Below, piece by piece: positions 8,646 to 17,610 of a DNA stretch of 45,814 bases. Location: assembly GCA_013203665.1 (NCBI GenBank), contig JABMPU010000087.1, positions 1 to 45,814 on the forward strand, in the 5' to 3' direction. The stretch's first letter is position 1. Each line of letters begins with the position of its first letter. The translations under genes were made by a program, and so were the position numbers. The stretch is from Armatimonadota bacterium. Lineage in GTDB: Bacteria; Cloacimonadota; Cloacimonadia; Cloacimonadales; TCS61. The notes under the pieces are model-generated. The model was not told the origin of the DNA and did not search any database. It saw only the letters and a program-made list of their open reading frames with translations.

Positions 8646-10733
8646 GTGGCAAAAAAAATGAATATTAAAACTCAACAATTATCCCCAAAATCCATTCTCA
8701 AAAACACTTTCGGTTTTGACGAATTCCGACTGTTACAGCAGGAGATTATCCAAAACATTTTATCTAAAAAAGATACTATGATAATTATGCCGACCGGAAG
8801 CGGGAAATCGCTTTGTTATCAACTTCCAGCTCTCATTTTTGAAGGATTGACAATCGTTATTTCTCCTCTTATTTCTTTGATGAAAGATCAGGTCGAACAA
8901 CTTCGGGAAATGGGAGTCAAAGCGGTTTTTCTGAATAGTTCCTTAACTTACAGTGAATATCAATTCAATATAAATCTGATCCTTAAGAATAAAATAAAAC
9001 TGGTTTATCTCGCTCCGGAAGCAATGTTGACGCAGAAAATTCTGACCATACTTTCAAAAGTAAAAGTCGATTGCATTACGATAGACGAAGCTCATTGCAT
9101 TTCCGAATGGGGACACGATTTTCGTCCCGAATACAGGCAATTGATCGAAGTCAGGAAACTTTTTCCGAAAGCTGTTTGTGTTGCCTTGACTGCGACTGCA
9201 ACTCCGAGAGTTCAGCAGGATATCAAAGATAATCTGGAATTTGAAAAATCAAATGAATTCATTTCGAGCTTTAATCGAGAAAACCTGTTTTTGCAGATCA
9301 TTCATAAAACAGAGTCGGTTTTTCAAACACTCAAATTCCTCGAAAAATTTCCAAATCAATCAGGAATCATTTATTGTTTTTCGCGTAAACAAGTAGATGA
9401 TCTATATCAAATTCTGGATGAAAAAGGATTTTCCGTAAAACCGTATCACGCTGGACTTGCTGATGAAGAACGAAAACAAAACCAGAAACTTTTCAGCAAA
9501 GATGATGTGCAGATAATCGTGGCAACCATCGCCTTCGGAATGGGAATCAATAAACCGAATATCCGTTTTGTCGTTCATTTCGATCTTCCAAAAAATCTCG
9601 AAGGTTATTACCAGGAAATCGGCAGAGCAGGACGGGATGGATTGAAGTCGCATTGTTTATTGCTTTTCAGTTACGGAGATATTGCAAAGATCAAATATTT
9701 TATCAATCAGAAAGAGGATAAAGAAAGACGGATCGCCAATATTCATCTCGATGCTTTAGTTAGTTTTTGTGAAACGAATGTGTGCCGGAGAATTCCGCTT
9801 TTGAATTATTTTGGAGAGAAATACTCGATTGAAAATTGCGGAATGTGTGATAATTGCGGAGAGGAAGCAAAAGATTTAATCGATATTACGATCTATGCAC
9901 AGAAATTTTTATCGTGTATGAAACGAACTGGAGAAATTTTCGGAGCAGGTCATATCATCGATATTTTACGAGGTTCAAAAGCACAAAAAGTTCTGGATAG
10001 AAACCATCATCTTTTATCGACTTACAATATTGGGAATGATCTTTCCAAAAAGCAATGGTTTCATCTTTCACGACAATTTATCCAACAAAATTTGATCAAT
10101 AAAGATACCCAATACGGTAGTTTGAAAATCAATAAAAAAGGTTGGGAAGTTCTACAAAACAAGCATTCTGTTTTGGGTTTACTGATCGAAGAAAAAGCTA
10201 AATTCAAAAAAATAAAAGAAGTGGATTATGAATATGACCATACTCTATTTGAGAAACTTCGCAAGAAAAGGAAAGAGATCGCTGATGAAAAAGCTATTCC
10301 TCCTTTCATCATTTTTCACGATACTTCTCTCATTGAAATGTCAGCTTTTTTCCCTAAATCAGAAAATAGTTTTATGAAGATAAATGGTGTTGGTGAAACG
10401 AAATTTGAGAGATATGGTGAAATTTTTCTGGAAATTATTCAAGAATATTGTAATGAATTTGGGATCGAGGAAAAGATTAAAGAAGATCGAACTCAATACA
10501 AACTAAAAGTAGAAAATTCTGATTGCAAATTCGATGCTCAAAAAACATCTTTTACTTTTGAAAAAATCCGCGAAGAATTTCCTAAAGCATACGAAAAATG
10601 GACTGAACTCGATGATAAATTACTCGAGATGAGTTTTCAAATGGATCAAGATATAAATGAATTAGCAAAACTTTTTCAACGAAAACCGGGAGCTATCAGA
10701 TCACGCTTGAAAAAAATTGGCTTGATAAAATAA
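8646..10733 (+). CDS. recQ: ATP-dependent DNA helicase RecQ
   Basis: DExH helicase motifs (MPTGSGKSLCYQLPAL, TIDEAHCISEWGHDFRPEY, GIGRAGRDG-type QEIGRAGRDG), RQC/HRDC-like C-terminus; GTG start likely. Confidence 0.93.
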   Translation: MAKKMNIKTQQLSPKSILKNTFGFDEFRLLQQEIIQNILSKKDTMIIMPTGSGKSLCYQLPALIFEGLTIVISPLISLMKDQVEQLREMGVKAVFLNSSLTYSEYQFNINLILKNKIKLVYLAPEAMLTQKILTILSKVKVDCITIDEAHCISEWGHDFRPEYRQLIEVRKLFPKAVCVALTATATPRVQQDIKDNLEFEKSNEFISSFNRENLFLQIIHKTESVFQTLKFLEKFPNQSGIIYCFSRKQVDDLYQILDEKGFSVKPYHAGLADEERKQNQKLFSKDDVQIIVATIAFGMGINKPNIRFVVHFDLPKNLEGYYQEIGRAGRDGLKSHCLLLFSYGDIAKIKYFINQKEDKERRIANIHLDALVSFCETNVCRRIPLLNYFGEKYSIENCGMCDNCGEEAKDLIDITIYAQKFLSCMKRTGEIFGAGHIIDILRGSKAQKVLDRNHHLLSTYNIGNDLSKKQWFHLSRQFIQQNLINKDTQYGSLKINKKGWEVLQNKHSVLGLLIEEKAKFKKIKEVDYEYDHTLFEKLRKKRKEIADEKAIPPFIIFHDTSLIEMSAFFPKSENSFMKINGVGETKFERYGEIFLEIIQEYCNEFGIEEKIKEDRTQYKLKVENSDCKFDAQKTSFTFEKIREEFPKAYEKWTELDDKLLEMSFQMDQDINELAKLFQRKPGAIRSRLKKIGLIK

Positions 10734-10778
10734 TCCATTTGGAGATTTTAGGATTTGTTGATATGGAGATTTTTAAAA

Positions 10779-10877
10779 ATGGATAGAGAAGAATTAAAAA
10801 TAAGAACAAAAAAGTTTGCTTTAAGAATCACAATGCAGAAAATTATGTTAAAAAAAATATCAGTGATTATCCGTTAA
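10779..10877 (+). pseudogene. Truncated four-helix-bundle (S23 / 23S rRNA intervening-sequence-type, Avd-like) protein remnant
   Basis: 32-codon ORF MDREELKIRTKKFALRITMQKIMLKKISVIIR* matches the conserved N-terminus (..EELKxRTKxFALRI..) of that family, then runs into the CACGGAT repeat and stops. Confidence 0.55.
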
Positions 10878-10900
10878 ATCAGTGTCATCCGTGTTCTATT
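10861..10900. repeat. CACGGAT-type repeat, right (inverted) copy
   Basis: 10882-10900 GTGTCATCCGTGTTCTATT is the exact reverse complement of 8566-8584; the adjacent 21 bp match imperfectly (16/21 by eye). Confidence 0.85.
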
Positions 10901-10912
10901 GAAGGAGATATT

Positions 10913-11911
10913 ATGAACAAAAAAATCGCTTTAACAGGAATCAAACCGACAGGTCTTCCCCACATCGGAAATTATTTCGGAATGTACAAACCAGCATTAG
11001 AACTCGCAAAAGATTATGATACACGTTATTTCATTGCAGATTATCATGGTTTAAATTCAATAAAAGATCCCAAAATAATTAAAGAGCTTACCTACGAAGT
11101 TGCGGCAACATGGCTGGCTATGGGTTTGAATCCCGAAAAATCTATTTTATACAAACAGTCTGCTGTATGCGGAACATTTGAATTAACTATCCTCCTAATG
11201 GCATTCACTTCCAAAGGATTGATGAACCGGGCACACGCCTACAAAGCAAAAGTTGCTGAAAACACAGAAGCCAGCAGAGATCCTGATGATGGTGTGAATA
11301 TGGGATTATTTACCTACCCGGCTTTGATGGCAGCAGATATTCTTCAATTCGACAGCGATGTTATTCCTGTAGGTCAAGATCAGAAACAACACCTGGAAAT
11401 GACCATCGATATCGCTCAAATAATTAATCATAATTATGGAAAAGAATTGCTGAAAATCCCCGCAGCATTGATTAGAGAATCAACTGGTTCTGTGATTGGA
11501 TTGGATGGCAGAAAAATGAGTAAAAGTTATAATAATACTATCCCCTTATTCCTTCCGGAAAAAAAACTGCGAAAACTTCTAATGAAAATAGTTACAAACT
11601 CTCAAACAGTGGATGAACCAAAAGATCCGGATAAATGTAATATCTTTGCACTTTACAAACTTTTTGCAGATATACAGCAGCAGGCTGAAATGAGGAAAAA
11701 ATACCTGGCTGGTGGTATGGGTTGGGGAAATGCAAAACAGGAACTTTTTGAAATAATGAATGAAACTATTACTCCCATCCGAAGTAAATATGAAAACCTG
11801 ATTAAAAACAAAGATTATATAGACGAAGTACTGCGGGAAGGTGCAGAAAAAGCAAAAGAGATCGTTTCCAGAAAGCTATCTTTCCTGAGAGAAGAACTCG
11901 GTCTGCAATAG
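10913..11911 (+). CDS. trpS: Tryptophanyl-tRNA synthetase
   Basis: TGIKPTGLPHIGNYFG, KMSKS motif (GRKMSKSYNNTIPLF), PVGQDQKQHLEMT. Confidence 0.95.
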   Translation: MNKKIALTGIKPTGLPHIGNYFGMYKPALELAKDYDTRYFIADYHGLNSIKDPKIIKELTYEVAATWLAMGLNPEKSILYKQSAVCGTFELTILLMAFTSKGLMNRAHAYKAKVAENTEASRDPDDGVNMGLFTYPALMAADILQFDSDVIPVGQDQKQHLEMTIDIAQIINHNYGKELLKIPAALIRESTGSVIGLDGRKMSKSYNNTIPLFLPEKKLRKLLMKIVTNSQTVDEPKDPDKCNIFALYKLFADIQQQAEMRKKYLAGGMGWGNAKQELFEIMNETITPIRSKYENLIKNKDYIDEVLREGAEKAKEIVSRKLSFLREELGLQ

Positions 11912-11982
11912 CTATCATTTTGATTGACACCAAAATGCAGCAAAATAAATGTGTTTTTTCGGTTTGAAATTAAGGAGATGAA

Positions 11983-12336
11983 ATGTATCCAGTTTTAATG
12001 GTAATACACGTAATAATATCTATTACATTGATTCTGATTATCCTTGCTCAATCGAGCAAAGGAAGCGGACTCGATGGAATGCTGGGTGGAGCTGCATCAA
12101 ATGTGCTGGGTGGTCAATCAGCTTCCAGTTTTCTGAAAAATGCTACTAAAATCTTAGCTTTTCTTTTTATGATTTCTTGTGTCTTACTTGCTTTTCAGTT
12201 GCAGGGGGGCAAAAAGACTGGTCCAAGTAAATTACTAGACCAATTGAAAGAAGAAGCTGTTGAGCAGACAACAACAGAACAAAGTGAAGTTCCGGTATTT
12301 CCAACCACAGAAGAACCGGAAACAACTAATGAATAA
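11983..12336 (+). CDS. secG: Preprotein translocase subunit SecG
   Basis: Two TM segments; ILAQSSKGSGLDGMLGGAASNVLGGQSASSFLKNATKILAFLF. Confidence 0.92.
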   Translation: MYPVLMVIHVIISITLILIILAQSSKGSGLDGMLGGAASNVLGGQSASSFLKNATKILAFLFMISCVLLAFQLQGGKKTGPSKLLDQLKEEAVEQTTTEQSEVPVFPTTEEPETTNE

Positions 12337-12337
12337 A

Positions 12338-12425
12338 GCAGAAGTGGTGGAATTGGCAGACACGCAAGACTAAGGATCTTGTGCTCGCTAAGGGTGTGCG
12401 GGTTCGAGTCCCGCCTTCTGCACCA
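12338..12425 (+). tRNA. tRNA-Leu, anticodon read as AAG (12372-12374), class II with long variable arm, CCA encoded
   Basis: Acceptor GCAGAAG/CTTCTGC, D-arm GTG/CAC, anticodon stem CAAGA/TCTTG with loop CTAAGGA, T-arm GCGGG-TTCGAGT-CCCGC, then ACCA. Confidence 0.95.
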
Positions 12426-12436
12426 GATATTTTATT

Positions 12437-12467
12437 AACCTCGTTCGATTTGAGCGAGGTTTTTTTT
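12437..12467 (+). terminator. Rho-independent terminator after tRNA-Leu
   Basis: CCTCGTTC-gattt-GAGCGAGG hairpin followed by TTTTTTTT. Confidence 0.85.
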
Positions 12468-12477
12468 ATAAATCAAT

Positions 12478-12506
12478 GTAGGTTTAATCTTGTAGATTGA
12501 ACCTGC
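12478..12506. repeat. Palindrome GTAGGTTTAATCT-TGT-AGATTGAACCTGC
   Basis: Same family as 7135-7161 with wobble differences in one arm. Confidence 0.8.
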
Positions 12507-12627
12507 AAAAAAATTCAGTCGGAACACCATTGAACTGATGTTATTTCAGATGCCCACTTTCGTAGGAACGACTACTAACGCTTGCATGGGAATGACAGTC
12601 TAAAAAGAGATATTTACATTTTAGAAC

Positions 12628-13059
12628 TTAATCACTTTTCACAGAAAAATTATTTCCGCAGATTTTCCATTCATCCAGATCATAATAAAAGTATGAAATA
12701 TCACCATTATCATCAGGTTCATTAAAAATATCAAATTCTTCTCCTGAACTTAACTTCATAACAAATTCTGCTGTAGCGAAATTGTCATTAATAGTAATTT
12801 CAATTTCAGTAAATTCAATATCATTATATTCCAATAACCGAATTTCCCAGATAACATACTCATCAGCAAAATTATTTTCATTATGCAGAAAATTCGGATG
12901 ATAATGATTCATAATCTCTTCAATGAAATCAAAGCTGAAATCAGTTTCGATATCTTCCAAAATAGAGGTAATCAAATATTCATCAACGTTTTTCGGAGAA
13001 GTGCTATCCGAACATGAAATACACAAAATAATCAAAACAGAAAGAAGGATATTTTTCAC
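12628..13059 (-). CDS. Small putative lipoprotein (143 aa)
   Basis: Signal peptide with lipobox-like LCISCS; GTG start overlapping the previous stop (TAGTG). Confidence 0.7.
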   Translation of the reverse strand: MKNILLSVLIILCISCSDSTSPKNVDEYLITSILEDIETDFSFDFIEEIMNHYHPNFLHNENNFADEYVIWEIRLLEYNDIEFTEIEITINDNFATAEFVMKLSSGEEFDIFNEPDDNGDISYFYYDLDEWKICGNNFSVKSD

Positions 13060-14381
13060 TATCGCTCTAAAATTAATACATTTTCAATGTGATATGTTTG
13101 CGGAAACATATCAAAAGCCTGCATCATCTTAACATGAAAACCGATTCCCATAAACTTCTCTACATCACGCTTTTGAGTCGTGGGATTACAACTGATATAA
13201 ATCACTTTCTTTATTGTCTGTGGAAGAGAAATAATGCTTTTTTCATCGAGTCCTTTCCTGGGAGGATCAAAAATAATTGTATCGATATCTCTTTTGATAA
13301 TATCAGGGAGGATGTTTTCCACATTTTCATTTAAGAATTCACAATTTGAAATATCATTTATTTCTAAGTTCTTATTTGCATCATTTATTGCATTTGCATT
13401 ATTTTCGATGCCAAAAACCTTTTTTACTTTTTCTGCAATAAAGATACTGATAGTTCCAACTCCGCAAAAGGCATCGATTACATTTGTGTCGGGTTCAAGA
13501 TTATCTTTCACAAAATTATACATTTTTTCCGAAACACTTGAGTTAATTTGAAAAAACGATTTATAATTCAATTTGAATCTAAAACCACCAATCTGATCAT
13601 AAAGATAATCCCGACCATAAAGTATTTTTTCATCCTCTGCTAAAAGTGTGTTAGTTTGTTTGGGATTGATATTCTGAACAATCCCGATAATGTTTGGATA
13701 TTTTTCTCGAAGCATTCTAACTAACTGTTTTGAGAAAGGCATTTTCCGGGTTTTTGTTATATAAATTATCAGCAGTTCATTCGTTGTTTTCGAAAATCTG
13801 ATTCCCAAATGCTTGGCAGTTCCTTTTCCAGTTTTTTCATTATAGATGCTAGTTTTGGAAGCAATTAGATATTTTTGAAAATCTGAAATGAGCTTATCAA
13901 ATATCGGTGGATGTATTTCGCATTTCTTATGAGGAATTACTTGGTGTGATTTTCTGGCGAACATCCCAATAACCGGTTTTCCATTTATTTGGGTTATAGG
14001 AAAATAGCTTTTATTTCGATAAAATTTCTCATCATTTGAATCAATCATTCGATTGATTTCTTCAATCTGCAATTTTCTAAAAATCTCTTCGATTACCTGT
14101 TGTTTATATTCGAGTTGTTTTCTGTAAGGAATATTCAGCCAATCACAACCACCGCATTCTCCAAAAACTTCACATTCAGGTTTAATGCGATTTTCAGACT
14201 CTTTCTTAATCTTTTTTATTATTCCAAATGAAACATCTTTTTTTGTATGAGTGATTTCAATATCGAGCAAATCTTCCGGAACTGAATATGACACAAAAAA
14301 AGGGATGGAATTTTTAAATCCCAACCCATAACCTTTATAAACCAGTTTTTCAATTTTGAGGTCTTTAACGATTTTTCCCAT
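13059..14381 (-). CDS. TrmA/RumA-family RNA (uracil-5-)-methyltransferase (RlmD-like), N-terminal TRAM
   Basis: Fe-S cysteines (CEVFGECGGCDWL), VIDAFCGVGTISIFIA, IIFDPPRKGL, YISCNPTTQKRD. Confidence 0.9.
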   Translation of the reverse strand: MGKIVKDLKIEKLVYKGYGLGFKNSIPFFVSYSVPEDLLDIEITHTKKDVSFGIIKKIKKESENRIKPECEVFGECGGCDWLNIPYRKQLEYKQQVIEEIFRKLQIEEINRMIDSNDEKFYRNKSYFPITQINGKPVIGMFARKSHQVIPHKKCEIHPPIFDKLISDFQKYLIASKTSIYNEKTGKGTAKHLGIRFSKTTNELLIIYITKTRKMPFSKQLVRMLREKYPNIIGIVQNINPKQTNTLLAEDEKILYGRDYLYDQIGGFRFKLNYKSFFQINSSVSEKMYNFVKDNLEPDTNVIDAFCGVGTISIFIAEKVKKVFGIENNANAINDANKNLEINDISNCEFLNENVENILPDIIKRDIDTIIFDPPRKGLDEKSIISLPQTIKKVIYISCNPTTQKRDVEKFMGIGFHVKMMQAFDMFPQTYHIENVLILER

Positions 14382-15088
14382 TAGATTTTGTTTTTCATGT
14401 GCAGATACTTAAGCTTCCAAACCACGAAAATTGCTTCCCGCACAATTTTTTTGGACATTTTAGATTGTCCACTTCTACGATCTGTAAATACAATAGGGAT
14501 TTCTTTAATCTTAAATTTCTTTATCCAGGTTCGGAAATTCATCTCAATCTGAAATGAATAACCATCTGAAAGGATTTCGTCTAAATTGATATTTTCCAGA
14601 ACTTCTCTGCGGAAACATTTGAAACCGCTGGTTGGATCATTGATTGGCATTCCGGTTATGAAATGAACATATCTGGCAGCCATAAAACTAAGGAACAATC
14701 TGCGCAAAGGCCAGTTCACAACATTAATTCCTTTAATGTATCTTGAGCCAATTATCAAATCATTTTCCCTGATTTCCTTCAGCATTATTGGAATCATCTC
14801 CGGATCATGCGAGAAATCTGCATCCATCTCAAAAATGAAATCATAACTTTTTTCCAATGCGAACTTAAAACCTTCAACATATGCAGAACCGAGTCCCAAT
14901 TTCTTTTCACGTGTAATTAGATGAATTTTGAGATTTTTCATCTCTTCCACGATTTTTGATGTGCCATCCGGTGAGTTATCATCCACAATTAGAACTTCAA
15001 TATTTGGGTCTTGAGCAAGAACTGCTTTGATCATAGCAGAGATATTATAAGCTTCATTATATGTAGGAATTATTATTAATGCTTTCAT
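14381..15088 (-). CDS. Glycosyltransferase family 2, dolichol-phosphate mannosyltransferase-like
   Basis: IIPTYNEAYNISAMIKAVL, VLIVDDNSPDGTSKIVEE, EMDADFSHDPEMIP. Confidence 0.9.
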   Translation of the reverse strand: MKALIIIPTYNEAYNISAMIKAVLAQDPNIEVLIVDDNSPDGTSKIVEEMKNLKIHLITREKKLGLGSAYVEGFKFALEKSYDFIFEMDADFSHDPEMIPIMLKEIRENDLIIGSRYIKGINVVNWPLRRLFLSFMAARYVHFITGMPINDPTSGFKCFRREVLENINLDEILSDGYSFQIEMNFRTWIKKFKIKEIPIVFTDRRSGQSKMSKKIVREAIFVVWKLKYLHMKNKI

Positions 15089-15843
15089 TTCTTATCTCTA
15101 TTATTTTTCAGAAGTTGAGTTTCCGGAACTTTCCCAGAACTTTTTGCAGGATTTCCCAACCAGATTTCTTCTTCAGGAACATCTTTTGTTAACACACTTC
15201 CTCCTGCAACCATCCCATCCTCATGAATTACTTTTCCTGGTAGAATCGTCGCATTTACTCCAATCCTACCACCGTTTTTTATGGTAACACCTTTAAAGTG
15301 CTTGAATCGCTCTTGATCACGACCCATAAAATTGTCATTACTTGTAACCACAGCAGGTGCGATAAAACAATAATCTCCAATTTCCGAATATGCTGTAATA
15401 TAAGAATTTGTTTCAAATTTATTTCTGCTGCCGATTTTGATGAAATTCTCGATTGCCACTCCCCTGCCAATAATATTGAAATCACCGATTTCTACATTCT
15501 CGCGGATTGTAGCCAAATCAGCCACTAGATTTTTTATACCCAATTTACATTGAGCATAAATCGTAACATTTGCACCGATCAAACATTCATCACAGATTTC
15601 TGCAGGTTTAAGTTGTTTTTCAGCTTTAAAGATGCTTCTGGAAGAAATCATCGGTTTTTTCCCGATTATTGTGTTATCATCGATTCGTACATTGCTGCCA
15701 ATTTTTGTTCCTTCATAAATAATAACATTATGACCGATAATACATCCTTCTCCAATTGAAACATCATCCAGAATTATACAGTTGAAACCAATCTTTGTAT
15801 ATTTTCCAATTTCAGCAGATTCCGAAATATATTGATTCATCAA
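15085..15843 (-). CDS. Left-handed beta-helix (hexapeptide) acyltransferase
   Basis: Many hexapeptide repeats (IGKYTKIGFNCIILDDVSIGEGCIIGHNVIIYEGTKIGSNVRID); 4-bp overlap with next gene. Confidence 0.85.
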   Translation of the reverse strand: MMNQYISESAEIGKYTKIGFNCIILDDVSIGEGCIIGHNVIIYEGTKIGSNVRIDDNTIIGKKPMISSRSIFKAEKQLKPAEICDECLIGANVTIYAQCKLGIKNLVADLATIRENVEIGDFNIIGRGVAIENFIKIGSRNKFETNSYITAYSEIGDYCFIAPAVVTSNDNFMGRDQERFKHFKGVTIKNGGRIGVNATILPGKVIHEDGMVAGGSVLTKDVPEEEIWLGNPAKSSGKVPETQLLKNNRDKK

Positions 15844-16038
15844 AACCTCCCATAAACTGCAAATGCACTTTTTCTTTTTACGAACTCTGAGTAAAGATTT
15901 TTTTAAGATATCATATTTCTTTGAAATTTGATTTAATCTTGTTTAACTTTCAGAAACACGATTTTCACACCTTTTATCTTGACATAAAACTTGAATAAAA
16001 CCTTTATTAATTCAATATTTTTTAGTATAGGAAAGCAA

Positions 16039-17607
16039 ATGAAAAAAAGAACATATTATCTTTTTATTTTAATTGCATTTTGTGTATTTTCTGATGATGC
16101 AAATTGCTTTGATCTAAGTTGGAACACTCCTCAGGTAACATCAAAGAATACAGCATCAAATCTGGGAAAGAATCTTGATGAATCGAAACTTCTCGTAAAT
16201 AGAACTAACGAAATCTTAATTAATGAATCTGAATTAGATTTTGCTATATTACCATTGACAAACTTAAAAAAAACGATTAAAAAATTTCTTTTTGATAAAG
16301 TTGATGAATCCAAGTTCTTAAATTATCATACTCCTGATAAAATCGAAAGGTCCCCGCTCTCATCTTGGACACATCCATCCAATATTCCGTTAAAATCTTC
16401 ACTTCAAATCAGTTTACTTACCGGCTGTGATTTTGCAGCAAAAGATAAAGAAAAATATTGTTTCGTATATTATGGAACTAAGCTCTCAGGATATATAAGC
16501 CAGAGATTACTTTTCTACAGTTATTGGTGGGCTGGGCACTTCGGAGGTGATATGGATTATGCCAGAACCTCCAAACTTATCGATAGCTGGACTCAAGCTT
16601 CTGATGATGAGGATAAAATACATCTTGATAATGTAACAGGTAAAATAACCTATATTGGACGTGGAAATTTCTGGTCTATTTCTGTAGGTCGGGGAAAATA
16701 TGAAATTGGCAGCAATATCGGAGGAAGTGTTATTTTAAGCGACAACTGCAATGATTATGGATATTTTAGTAGTAAACTGAATTTTAACAAACTTTCTATT
16801 TCAATTTTGCATGCGAATCTAATCTCAGACAGCACAATTACAAAAAGTACTAAGGATTTACCCGATAAATATTTAGTTATTCATAAGATCGACTGGAAAC
16901 CAGATTCTAAATATCATTTGTTTTTGGGAGAACATGTAATTTATGGAAACAGAAATATTGAGCCAAGTTATCTTTTACCTCAAACTCTTATGAGAGCAGT
17001 TGAACATAATCTTCACGATCGAGATAATGTTTTAATCTTTATTGGAATGAATTATAAACCAGTTCAAAAAAATATTGTTTATTTTAACTTTATGATAGAT
17101 GAATTAAAAAAGAGCGAAATACTTGGTGACTGGTGGGGGAATAAATATGCTTTTCAGATAGGAAATGCTTATACACTCGCTCGGGATAAAGAAGCAATAC
17201 TAACTCTTGAATTTACTGCAGTGCGACCCTGGATGTACACACACAATGTGATGTACAATAAATTTTCTCATGATGACATTGGTCTTGGATTTCCCCAAGG
17301 CAGCAATCTTCTTCAATATGCTCTTGAGTTCAATTGCATGTTAAAAAAAAGACTGAATTTTAATATTCATGGTTCTTTTACAAGGCAGGGTAGCATTGGA
17401 AATACTTTTTATATCAATTATGATGATCGCCCATCAGACATTGCTAAATGGCTAGAGGGTGATATTTCAAACAGATTTCAGGTTTCTCCTGTTTTTACTT
17501 GGCAACCATTATCTCATCACACACTTAAGTTTGGAATCATTGTAACTCGATTTGATAACGAAGATTTTGAAAAAGAATTAATGGTCAGCTATCAAGCAGT
17601 TTATTAA
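16039..17607 (+). CDS. Outer-membrane beta-barrel protein, capsule-assembly Wzi-like
   Basis: Signal peptide from MKKRTYYLFILIAFCVFS (start moved from 15991), alternating beta-strand pattern with aromatic termini, followed by a glycosyltransferase. Confidence 0.55.
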   Translation: MKKRTYYLFILIAFCVFSDDANCFDLSWNTPQVTSKNTASNLGKNLDESKLLVNRTNEILINESELDFAILPLTNLKKTIKKFLFDKVDESKFLNYHTPDKIERSPLSSWTHPSNIPLKSSLQISLLTGCDFAAKDKEKYCFVYYGTKLSGYISQRLLFYSYWWAGHFGGDMDYARTSKLIDSWTQASDDEDKIHLDNVTGKITYIGRGNFWSISVGRGKYEIGSNIGGSVILSDNCNDYGYFSSKLNFNKLSISILHANLISDSTITKSTKDLPDKYLVIHKIDWKPDSKYHLFLGEHVIYGNRNIEPSYLLPQTLMRAVEHNLHDRDNVLIFIGMNYKPVQKNIVYFNFMIDELKKSEILGDWWGNKYAFQIGNAYTLARDKEAILTLEFTAVRPWMYTHNVMYNKFSHDDIGLGFPQGSNLLQYALEFNCMLKKRLNFNIHGSFTRQGSIGNTFYINYDDRPSDIAKWLEGDISNRFQVSPVFTWQPLSHHTLKFGIIVTRFDNEDFEKELMVSYQAVY

Positions 17608-17610
17608 AAG

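Noticed and set aside
12540-12600. Possible dispersed repeat (CCCACTTTCGTAGGAACGACTACTAACGCTTGCATGGGAATGACA)
   Set aside because: Looks like a worn-down copy of a common intergenic repeat, but no second copy or clear symmetry in this window.
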